From Patescibacteria group bacterium (GTDB taxonomy: Bacteria; Patescibacteriota; Minisyncoccia; Moranbacterales; UBA1568), in NCBI GenBank assembly GCA_030916545.1, contig JAUPWI010000005.1, forward strand, positions 1 through 12,128: a stretch of 12,128 nt of DNA, in the 5' to 3' direction. Position 1 is the stretch's first letter. Each line of letters opens with the position of its first letter. This document shows, in pieces, positions 4,063 through 10,745 of this stretch. The position numbers and the translations under genes are program-made. The notes beneath the pieces are model-generated. The model saw only the letters and a list, made by a program, of their open reading frames with translations, was not told the DNA's origin and searched no databases.

Positions 4063-6321
4063 TTACAGTTTCTTACTTCTGAGACGGAGAGCGTTTCCGA
4101 CGACGGTCACGCTTGAAAATGCCATCGCCAGACCCGCAAAAGCCGGACTCAACAACCATCCGAAAACAGGATAGAACATTCCGCCCGCGAGCGGTATCCC
4201 GATCACATTGAATACGAATGCGAAGAAAAGATTCTGCCTGATACCAGCAAGCGTCATCCGGGACAGACGGATCGCCTTCACGAGTTTCCCGATGTCTCCG
4301 TGAAGCAGGGTGATACCGGCCGATTCGATCGCCGCATCGGTACCGGTGGCCATCGCGATACCGATATTCGCCTGAGCAAGAGCCGGAGCATCATTGATGC
4401 CATCTCCCACCATGGCGACGATATTCCCCTCCTCCTGCAATCGCTTGATCGTCGTGAACTTATCATCCGGCGATGCTTCCGCGATGACCTCCCGGATTCC
4501 GACCTGTTTTCCGACGGAAGATGCTACCGACTTCCGATCTCCGGTCAGCATGATCACCCTCAGGCCGAGCTTCTGCAATTCGGTCACCGCCTGATGCGCT
4601 TCCGGCTTCACCGCATCCGCGATGAAGAAAATTCCGAGTATTTCCCGTTCCGAACAGAGGACCAGAGCGGTCTTCCCTTTGTTCGCTTCCCGATCAGGGT
4701 CCAGCACGGACTCATTCACAGACAAACCTCTCTCTTGTGCCCATCGGAAACTTCCGAGAAAATAGGTTTTCCCTCCGATGACCCCCCGGACACCTTTTCC
4801 TCGCTCTGCCTGAAAATCGCTCACCGACGGAACGACAATCTGTTTCCCTTCGGAAAATTTCACGAAGGCCTGCGCCAAAGGATGTTCGGAACGGTTCTCG
4901 ATCGCGGTCGCGAGAGCGAGAATCTCCCGTTCTTCATATCCGGACGAAGGATGAATGGACATCAGTTCCGGCTCTCCCTTCGTCAGCGTCCCCGTCTTAT
5001 CCATGACGATGACCTGCGCTCGGGACAGTCCCTCGAGTGTCGCCGCATCCCTCACCAGTATCCCCTTCTCCGCCCCCTTGCCGACTCCGACGATAATCGC
5101 TGTCGGTGTGGCCAATCCGAGCGCGCACGGACAGGCGATGACGAGTATTCCGACAAAAGCCAGAAGCGCAAACGAAAGAGCCTGGGAAAAACCGTATACG
5201 GGAGTACCAAGAATGAGCCAACCAAGGAACGCCGCTCCAGAAAGTCCCAAGACGACCGGAACGAAAATGGCCGAAATACGATCAGCCAATGTCTGTATCG
5301 GCGCACGGCTCCCCTGTGCTTCCTCAACCATCCGGATGATGCGGGCAAGGAGGGTGGATTGTCCTACCGCCGTCACCCGGAACACGAACGTACCGGTCGT
5401 ATTCAGTGTCCCGGCCCGGACCGGATCATCGGCTTTCTTTTCGACCGGCATCGATTCGCCCGAAAGCATCGACTCATCGATGAAAGAATTCCCGTCGACG
5501 ATGATACCGTCGACCGGAATCCTCCCAGCCGGCTTGACCCTGACCAGATCGTCAGGCATGACCGATCCGATAGGTACCTCCATCTCCTCATCGCCACGGA
5601 CCACGAGAGCGGTCTTGGCCTGAAGATGGAGCAGCCGGGCGATCGCATCGCCGGTTTTCGTCTTGGCGCGCGCTTCAAGATATTTCCCGAACGTGACGAA
5701 ACCGATCACGACGATGACGACGTCGAAATACGTTTCCTCGGGAAAACGGAAGTACGCGCGAAAGGAGGGAATCAGGACGATGAGAGAACTGTACAGATAG
5801 GCGACCGACGTACCAATACCGATCAGAGTATGCATGTCCGCCGTTCCGAATCGGATGAAACGAAGCAGGCCCGAAAGGAACGGCTTCCCGATCCAAAACA
5901 GCACCATGGTCGCCACGGCAAAGGAAAAAATATTCCAGAATTCCATCGGAAACGGGAAATTCGGGATGAAAGAATACCTCCGAGCGGTTATTTCCCAGAG
6001 CATCAGGACGAAAAACGTGACCGCCAACGGAAGGACGAAATACGTCTTTTCCCGCTCGGATGCCGAGGAGTCCTCTTCTTCCCGTGCCGGCGATTGCCGA
6101 TCCGTCTCGGCTTCCGACACCAATGCATACCCGAGAGGTTCCAGAACCTGATTCATTTTCTCCTGCGTGATCCGATCGGACTCGAAGGTGACTTTCGCCT
6201 GTTCGGTCGCCACATTCACATCGGCATCGACGATCCCATCGAGCTTCTTCAGATGCTTCATAATGAGAGCGGAACAGCTCGCGCAATGCATTCCCTTGAC
6301 GGAAAATTTCTGAGTGATCAT
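4063..6321 (-). CDS. copA: Cu(I)-exporting P1B-type ATPase
   Basis: A 752-residue P-type ATPase of normal length with one N-terminal HMA domain (GMHCASC, C13 and C16). The intramembrane metal site is C397-P398-C399 (ACPCALGLATP). The phosphorylation site is D441 in DKTGTLT. SEHPLAQA is the HP nucleotide-binding motif, and GDGINDAPA begins at G639. The last membrane helix carries MAFSSVTVVGNALRL, matching the Met/Ser-Ser signature of the Cu(I)-specific P1B-1 group. The preceding FNVIGIPLAGG has F where YN is usual. It exports cytosolic Cu(I) using ATP. It lies 5 nt after the DUF305 gene and 4 nt before the HMA/DsbD-like gene, in a csoR-controlled operon. A silver substrate is also possible. 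The assignment is firm. Confidence 0.96.
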   Translation of the reverse strand: MITQKFSVKGMHCASCSALIMKHLKKLDGIVDADVNVATEQAKVTFESDRITQEKMNQVLEPLGYALVSEAETDRQSPAREEEDSSASEREKTYFVLPLAVTFFVLMLWEITARRYSFIPNFPFPMEFWNIFSFAVATMVLFWIGKPFLSGLLRFIRFGTADMHTLIGIGTSVAYLYSSLIVLIPSFRAYFRFPEETYFDVVIVVIGFVTFGKYLEARAKTKTGDAIARLLHLQAKTALVVRGDEEMEVPIGSVMPDDLVRVKPAGRIPVDGIIVDGNSFIDESMLSGESMPVEKKADDPVRAGTLNTTGTFVFRVTAVGQSTLLARIIRMVEEAQGSRAPIQTLADRISAIFVPVVLGLSGAAFLGWLILGTPVYGFSQALSFALLAFVGILVIACPCALGLATPTAIIVGVGKGAEKGILVRDAATLEGLSRAQVIVMDKTGTLTKGEPELMSIHPSSGYEEREILALATAIENRSEHPLAQAFVKFSEGKQIVVPSVSDFQAERGKGVRGVIGGKTYFLGSFRWAQERGLSVNESVLDPDREANKGKTALVLCSEREILGIFFIADAVKPEAHQAVTELQKLGLRVIMLTGDRKSVASSVGKQVGIREVIAEASPDDKFTTIKRLQEEGNIVAMVGDGINDAPALAQANIGIAMATGTDAAIESAGITLLHGDIGKLVKAIRLSRMTLAGIRQNLFFAFVFNVIGIPLAGGMFYPVFGWLLSPAFAGLAMAFSSVTVVGNALRLRSKKL

Positions 6322-6326
6322 ACGCT

Positions 6327-6881
6327 TCAGAGGTTATACCACCCGCTCCGCCAGTCCTGAAGCATGACGATTCCTCCGGTGAGGAATGCCTCCACGGCGT
6401 CCGCGTTGTCGAGCACGGCGTTCCGACTCGACTTGAGTCGGATTTCCTTTGTCATGAGTATGCCGCTTTCATGATGGGCGATCATCGCATTCAGGAAACG
6501 CAAATCGAAAGTCGCATCATAACTCCCGAGCTTCGCCACGAGCGGATCAACGACGGGACGCCGATCGCCATACCAGTCACGCTTCCATTCAGAAAGCTCC
6601 TCAATCAGCTTCGGTTCGCTCGCCTGTATCTCCCGAGCGAGATTCCGTATCTCTTCCCGCTCACTCCGTTCCGCCTGTTCAGCGAGCAGTATCGCCCCCC
6701 GGTGATGCGCGATCATCGCATCGACATACCGAAGATCAAGCGTCCGGTCAGGACGACCGAAATCCATACGGCTCTTGTCGTACATGGCATACTCCGGAGT
6801 CAGCACATATCCGAACCCGAACCCGACGAGAGCAGTTATCAGGGCCAGTGATGCTGCGAAGTAGACTGAGATCTTTTGCAT
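6327..6881 (-). CDS. DUF305 family protein, copper-operon associated
   Basis: A 184-residue protein with an N-terminal signal or anchor helix (about residues 5-26) and two copies of the DUF305 hallmark: DAMIAHHRGAILLAEQA and NAMIAHHESGILMTKEI. The paired histidines and nearby acidic residues suggest metal binding in a four-helix, ferritin-like fold. Proteins of this family are exported and frequently sit in copper or silver resistance loci, but no reaction is established. The gene lies between csoR (33-nt gap) and copA (5-nt gap), so it is almost certainly cotranscribed and copper-induced. The ribosome binding site is weak. Confidence 0.88.
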   Translation of the reverse strand: MQKISVYFAASLALITALVGFGFGYVLTPEYAMYDKSRMDFGRPDRTLDLRYVDAMIAHHRGAILLAEQAERSEREEIRNLAREIQASEPKLIEELSEWKRDWYGDRRPVVDPLVAKLGSYDATFDLRFLNAMIAHHESGILMTKEIRLKSSRNAVLDNADAVEAFLTGGIVMLQDWRSGWYNL

Positions 6882-6914
6882 AAGCGGATGATCACTTAAT
6901 AAATATGAGGGTCA

Positions 6915-7187
6915 CTATTTTCGCTTCAACCGGTACACTTTCAGTATCTCCGCCTGAGCCTGTTCTTCCTGTCCGTTCTTCATCTGACGGATGAGACAAC
7001 TCCCGAGATGTGATTCCATGAGTTTGTCCTCGATATTGGTCAACCCCTGCTTCACGGCGGAAGTCTGGGTGATGATATCGATACAGTAGACATCCTTCTC
7101 CAACATCTCCTGCAATCCCCGCACCTGGCCCTCGATGATCTTCAACCGACGGATCAGTTTCTTTTTCTCAACATTCATAATGTTCAT
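6915..7187 (-). CDS. csoR: CsoR-family copper-sensing repressor
   Basis: A 90-residue all-helical repressor if started at ATG 7187, the start with a usable GGAG (7202-7199) 11 nt upstream. ATGs at 7196 and 7178 are alternatives. Starts at or above 7220 are excluded because they fall in the promoter. KLIRRLKIIEGQVRGLQEML is the typical N-terminal DNA-binding helix. The Cu(I) ligands C35 (DVYCIDI), H60 and C64 (ESHLGSC) match the Cys-His-Cys triad of Mycobacterium tuberculosis CsoR (C36/H61/C65). It represses without copper and releases DNA when Cu(I) binds. It is the first gene of the copper operon and lies behind its own operator. The stop is a tandem TAG-TGA. A Ni/Co-type relative (RcnR) is less likely given the triad and neighbours. 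Confidence 0.92.
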   Translation of the reverse strand: MNIMNVEKKKLIRRLKIIEGQVRGLQEMLEKDVYCIDIITQTSAVKQGLTNIEDKLMESHLGSCLIRQMKNGQEEQAQAEILKVYRLKRK

Positions 7188-7215
7188 TATCCGCATTACT
7201 CCGATTACACTCATC

Positions 7216-7244
7216 ATCATAATACCCCCCCTAGGGTATGTCAA
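7216..7244 (-). promoter_or_regulatory. Copper operon promoter (TTGACA-N17-TATGAT)
   Basis: On the minus strand TTGACA (7244-7239) and TATGAT (7221-7216) are separated by exactly 17 nt, a near-consensus sigma-70 promoter. Transcription would begin near 7209, just upstream of the csoR start. The spacer is filled by the CsoR-type palindrome. Confidence 0.85.
7222..7239. promoter_or_regulatory. CsoR operator
   Basis: ATACCC (7222-7227) and GGGTAT (7234-7239) are exact inverted repeats with a 6-nt GC-rich centre (CCCCTA). This matches the ATACCC...GGGTAT sites known for CsoR-family repressors. It fills the spacer of the csoR promoter, so repressor binding would block RNA polymerase. Symmetry and position are directly visible; recognition by this CsoR follows from family knowledge. 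Confidence 0.85.
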
Positions 7245-7256
7245 CATGGGTAGAAA

Positions 7257-7289
7257 TACAAAAACGAAGCCCATCTTTCCGCTTCGTTT
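7257..7289 (-). terminator. Intrinsic terminator after the metallophosphoesterase unit
   Basis: On the minus strand AAACGAAGC (7289-7281) and GCTTCGTTT (7270-7262) form a 9-bp stem with a 10-nt loop, followed by TTGTATTT. The T-run begins in the stem. It lies 15 nt after the frame ends at 7304 and about 13 nt before the copper promoter, insulating the two units. Confidence 0.7.
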
Positions 7290-7303
7290 CCTTCTCCTGT
7301 TTT

Positions 7304-7639
7304 TCAGTGAACGGTCATTTTTCGTATCTGCGCATCTCCCTGCTTCCGCTTGATATTCGGCTTATAGGCACACACGATCTCGATACCCCCATCCGATGCG
7401 GGAGCGACCTCGATCGAACCGATCCGGTGCCGGTGCTCGGGATTCTTGTCGCTCGATATGCCGGCGTCGATATTCACCATGGAGACGCCCGGAATGTGCT
7501 GTTCAAACTTCTGCCCGCCTTCTTTCTGTATCTTGTGACCATGAACCACCGTTGTTACTCCCATCTCATTCAGATACCGACCGATCAGAGAACCGTATTT
7601 CTGGTAGTACGCTTCCGCCGACAATCCCAGAAGCGCATG
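7304..7639 (-). pseudogene. C-terminal part of metallophosphoesterase, cut off by in-frame TAG
   Basis: This stretch continues, in the same reading frame, the phosphoesterase that stops at TAG 7642-7640. The first codons after the stop read HALLGLSAEAYYQKYG, and VVHGHKI supplies the last metal-ligand motif of the family (H250-G-H252 counted from the upstream start). No frameshift is needed: replacing one codon restores a protein of about 328 residues. TTG 7624 could restart translation, but no good ribosome binding site precedes it and the fragment alone lacks the other catalytic motifs. The TAG could be a real inactivating mutation, a strain variant or a sequencing error. TAG is the normal stop of four other genes here, so general recoding is unlikely. 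Confidence 0.6.
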
Positions 7640-8290
7640 CTAGACCCCGCCGTCATCGCATTCTCGAAACACCGATTTGCTTCGTTCGGGTGACTGCCGC
7701 ATCGTCGAAACGGCTTCATGGAAACGTCGGTTAATGTCCCAGATATCCGGATCACCACCCTGCATCCGGTACTGGCGCCAAAGTCCCTGCACCAATCCGA
7801 GCGAAGGATACCGGTGCAGATAAAGAACTGGTCCTCTTTTACAGACAATATCCATCGATCCAAGAAATTCAATCTTCCCGTCTTTCAACCCGACCTTCTC
7901 CCCATCCGCTGCCCGAGATAGCACATCGATCTCATGATTCCCGGCAAGCATCGTTACAGAACAGCCCGGAGGGGCCGTCTTCCGGAGATGCGCGAAATAC
8001 CTGAGTACTTCCGGGTTCGGCTCCTGCTTATTGATGCTGTCTCCCGTGATAATCAGGTTTACCGGGTGCCGCCACTCCCCATCATGATGAACGATGCCTT
8101 GCTGCTCGAGACTCGCCTGAGCCGCGACCAAATCATTATGGATATCCGACAGGCAGACTACACGCTCAACCTGAGGTTCGCGCTCATACCGGACCCGCTC
8201 AACCGGCAGCGGATGCGGTTTTCGGGACGATTCAACCGGTTGGAATCTTTCAAAAGGCGACATATGGTCCGATATCCGATACGAAATCAA
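7640..8290 (-). CDS. Calcineurin-like metallophosphoesterase, N-terminal part ending at in-frame TAG
   Basis: A 216-residue product holding most of a metallophosphoesterase domain: LSDIHND (D49, H51), ITGDSIN (G83, D84) and AGNHEID (N118, H119, E120), which coordinate the dinuclear metal centre. The final GH motif lies beyond the stop, so this truncated product is probably not fully active. Translation starts at TTG 8290, which shares bases with the TGA of the PDGLE gene (TTGA). AGGAGG lies 7 nt upstream, giving good evidence for a coupled start; ATG 8263 is a weaker alternative. It is the last gene of a unit with CbiM and PDGLE subunits, but its substrate is unknown and the link with metal transport is only by position. 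Confidence 0.7.
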   Translation of the reverse strand: MISYRISDHMSPFERFQPVESSRKPHPLPVERVRYEREPQVERVVCLSDIHNDLVAAQASLEQQGIVHHDGEWRHPVNLIITGDSINKQEPNPEVLRYFAHLRKTAPPGCSVTMLAGNHEIDVLSRAADGEKVGLKDGKIEFLGSMDIVCKRGPVLYLHRYPSLGLVQGLWRQYRMQGGDPDIWDINRRFHEAVSTMRQSPERSKSVFRECDDGGV

Positions 8291-8592
8291 AGTATGCCCT
8301 CCTCATCTTCACTCCGAATACGATAGAGAGATGTACCGAGAAAAAACAGCGCGCCAAAAACGAACAGGGTTCCGATCATACCGGCGAGCGATGTCGCGAG
8401 AGCGGCATCGTCGACTCCAGGCATCTGATAATCCGTGAGTATTCCTTCAGCTGGCTGCGCGGAGAACATCAAAAACCCTTGCGCTTCGGCGACCCGCTCC
8501 AGTCCGTCCGGCGATGAAGACGCGAGAAGTGATACATATCCACCGACGACGAAAGCAGCCGCCAGAACCATGGCCCATCTATTCCTTCGCAT
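8287..8592 (-). CDS. PDGLE-domain (CbiN-like) subunit of Co/Ni transporter
   Basis: A 101-residue membrane protein with a first hydrophobic helix at about residues 7-25, the signature SSPDGLERVAEAQGF (PDGLE at 28-32), and a second helix at about 68-90 (LAGMIGTLFVFGALFFLGTSLY). The PDGLE domain is the small auxiliary subunit found with, or fused to, CbiM/NikM in energy-coupling-factor cobalt or nickel importers, with the loop between the helices outside the membrane. Its ATG lies inside the end of cbiM (14-nt overlap), so the two are translationally coupled. Whether the metal is Co or Ni cannot be told from sequence alone. Confidence 0.85.
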   Translation of the reverse strand: MRRNRWAMVLAAAFVVGGYVSLLASSSPDGLERVAEAQGFLMFSAQPAEGILTDYQMPGVDDAALATSLAGMIGTLFVFGALFFLGTSLYRIRSEDEEGIL

Positions 8593-9331
8593 ATATTTTT
8601 TCTTCCCTCAGAGTTTCCAGTGGGAATTTCTTCCGATACAAGAGAGCCAGCACCGCGACCGTGATCGCTCCCTCGGCGAGGCCGATCAGGATATACGTGA
8701 GCGTCATCGCCTGGAGCGCCGTCAAAAACGGCTTCATTCCGGACCAGGCGATCTCGAATGAAGCCGCGATCGCCGCAAACACGACCGAAAGCCAGGCTGC
8801 CACGAATGCGCTCAACCAGAAATTCATTCCAACTTTCCTCGAGTCCCTCGTAAGGAATCTGAAATACGAATATCCGCCGATTGCGCCGACAATCCCCATA
8901 TTGAAGATATTCGCCCCAAGGGCGAGTATCCCTCCATCCGCAAAAATCAGCGCCTGCACCACAAGTATGGCCGTCATTGCCAGAAGAGCCTCGAGAGGGC
9001 CGAGAATGAGCGCAGCGAGCGTTCCTCCGAGCAGGTGTCCGGAGATTCCCTCGCCGATCGGGAAGTTCACCATCTGAGCGGAAAAAACCAGCGCTCCGAC
9101 CGCGGCCATCCGCCATACCTTTTCCTGTCCGAGCTTTGAAAGTCGATTCTGCAGATTCATACTCCGACTAGCGCCCGTATCCGGAAATGTCGCCAGACGC
9201 GCTTTCAATACCGGGATCTTCCGCATGAACGCGCTCCGGACCTTCTGTACTGCCAAGCCGACCGCAAGTGCCGCGATCCCCGCGAAACCAGCGGCTGTTC
9301 CGCTACTTAAAAACTCATCCGGAAGGTGCAT
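8579..9331 (-). CDS. cbiM: CbiM/NikM-type cobalt or nickel transport protein
   Basis: A 250-residue polytopic membrane protein. It begins MHLPDEFLS, matching the MHIPDGFLS start in which the N-terminus and His2 bind the metal. The second metal site is H99 in GISGHLLGGTLAALILGP, and NMGIVGAIGGY is also typical of the family. It has about six or seven membrane helices. Two oddities: the usual Gly in PDG is Glu, and a hydrophilic stretch of about 40 residues (34-72) separates the first helix from the next. It is the substrate-capture subunit of an ECF-type importer and needs CbiQ/CbiO (or NikQ/NikO) partners, which are not in the window. It lies 36 nt after the histidine kinase gene. Co and Ni cannot be distinguished. 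Confidence 0.88.
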   Translation of the reverse strand: MHLPDEFLSSGTAAGFAGIAALAVGLAVQKVRSAFMRKIPVLKARLATFPDTGASRSMNLQNRLSKLGQEKVWRMAAVGALVFSAQMVNFPIGEGISGHLLGGTLAALILGPLEALLAMTAILVVQALIFADGGILALGANIFNMGIVGAIGGYSYFRFLTRDSRKVGMNFWLSAFVAAWLSVVFAAIAASFEIAWSGMKPFLTALQAMTLTYILIGLAEGAITVAVLALLYRKKFPLETLREEKIYAKE

Positions 9332-9367
9332 ACGCCTTTCAAAAAAATTATCTGGATATCTCTCAGT

Positions 9368-10720
9368 TCATGCCTGTTTTTCTGATTTTTTCCCCAATGG
9401 GAGGTGCAGAGTGAAATGCGATCCAACTCCTTCGATACTCTCAACCGTAATCGTACCGTTCATCCTGCGTGCCAACTCAAACGTAATCCACAGCCCGAGA
9501 CCGGTCCCAGTAATCTTTTGAGTATCCTTATTCTGGATACGTGAGAATTTCTGAAAGAGCCGCTTCTGATCCTCAGCCGATATGCCGAACCCCGTATCGG
9601 CGACCGTGACCAAGTATCTATCTCCCTTGACCTGTCCGCTCACATCTACCGATCCCTCGGCAGTATACTTGATAGCATTCCCGATGAGATTGATGAGGAT
9701 CTCCTTCATCCGTTCCGCATCCGCGTACACCGTAGCAGCCTCGACATCAAGCAATGTCAAATTCAATCCTTTCTGTATCGCCTGGGAACGAAGTTCCTCG
9801 ACCGATTGCGGAATGAGCGATTGTGGATCGACATTCGTCAATGTCAGAGGAATCCGGTTTCCCTCGAGACGGGACACTTCAAGCATATCGCTTACCAGGG
9901 CATTGAGCCGGTCGACCGAATGAGCGATGTTCTCAAGATAGTGCTTCGCCTCATCATCAAAATCGATATGTTTATCTTCAAGCAACTCGAGGTATCCACG
10001 GATGGCCGCCAACGGAGAACGCAACTCGTGGCTCGCCATCGACACGAGATTATCCTTCATCTCGTCCACCTCTTTCAACTTGTTCAGCGTAAGTACGTAT
10101 CCGAAAAGACGGGCCTGATTGGAGACCAGAAGCAGAACGACGATCACGGTCGCGATCAACACGAGATAGGACCGGTTCACGGTTCTCTCAATCAACGCGT
10201 CCGAATCGCGCAAGGAGAACGTCATGGCGATCAATCCGGATCGATTGCCATCCGGATCGACCAATTGACGGGTAATGCGCCAAAAACGACCGCTCGAGCC
10301 GCTATCAAGCAGCGCTATTCCTTCAGACCTGTTCCAGGACAGTATGTACTGGATATTGTCCGTAACCTGATCGATTGTCTCAGGTTCGCTCGATGCGACG
10401 ACACGGAAACGACTCCCCTCATTTTCCGATTCGAGAATGGCAAGGGAAAGCACCTCATCGTTATCTGCGATGATCCCATCAATAGTCGCCTGCAGAAACA
10501 CCTTATCACCTGTCTTTCCGGAGATAAGGCTATTGATAATCTTTTCAGCCAACACCGCCTTGCGTTGAGTGATGCGATCGATATCCCGTTCCATCCCTGA
10601 AATCAGGCTATAGGTATTGAAGAAGAAAGCTGCAGGAACAAACACGAGCAATACGAAAGAATAGAGAATACGAGGATTCTCCCGCACGAAATCGACACCG
10701 CTCAACAGAAGATTTTTCAT
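9368..10720 (-). CDS. Membrane sensor histidine kinase
   Basis: A 450-residue protein starting at ATG 10720 (MKNLLLSG), preceded by GGAGAG. A longer frame to 10810 overlaps the upstream gene and is unlikely. Two membrane helices (about 18-40 and 193-212) enclose an extracytoplasmic sensor of about 150 residues that I cannot name. A HisKA domain follows, with the phospho-acceptor H231 in SMASHELRSPLAAI. The HATPase domain shows the N box (INLIGNAIKYT), G1 (DTGFGIS) and G2 (GTGLGLW). It should autophosphorylate and pass the phosphate to a response regulator, none of which is encoded here, so it is an orphan in this window. It lies 25 nt after the surface-protein gene and 36 nt before cbiM, suggesting cotranscription. 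The signal is unknown. Confidence 0.92.
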   Translation of the reverse strand: MKNLLLSGVDFVRENPRILYSFVLLVFVPAAFFFNTYSLISGMERDIDRITQRKAVLAEKIINSLISGKTGDKVFLQATIDGIIADNDEVLSLAILESENEGSRFRVVASSEPETIDQVTDNIQYILSWNRSEGIALLDSGSSGRFWRITRQLVDPDGNRSGLIAMTFSLRDSDALIERTVNRSYLVLIATVIVVLLLVSNQARLFGYVLTLNKLKEVDEMKDNLVSMASHELRSPLAAIRGYLELLEDKHIDFDDEAKHYLENIAHSVDRLNALVSDMLEVSRLEGNRIPLTLTNVDPQSLIPQSVEELRSQAIQKGLNLTLLDVEAATVYADAERMKEILINLIGNAIKYTAEGSVDVSGQVKGDRYLVTVADTGFGISAEDQKRLFQKFSRIQNKDTQKITGTGLGLWITFELARRMNGTITVESIEGVGSHFTLHLPLGKKSEKQA

Positions 10721-10745
10721 AGTTCTCTCCGCCACACCAGAATTC

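Noticed and set aside
4300..6360. Very long open frame (686 codons) on the plus strand opposite copA
   Set aside because: Its translation is low-complexity Arg/Asp/His-rich with no domain, and copA on the other strand is unmistakable. Codon bias of copA keeps the antisense frame open.
7304..7624. Independent gene starting at TTG 7624
   Set aside because: It is in the same frame as the upstream phosphoesterase, carries only that family's last motif, and has no proper ribosome binding site.
7640..7642. Genome-wide recoding of TAG as sense
   Set aside because: TAG is the natural terminal stop of the cupredoxin, csoR, cbiM and the surface-protein gene, so general reassignment does not fit.
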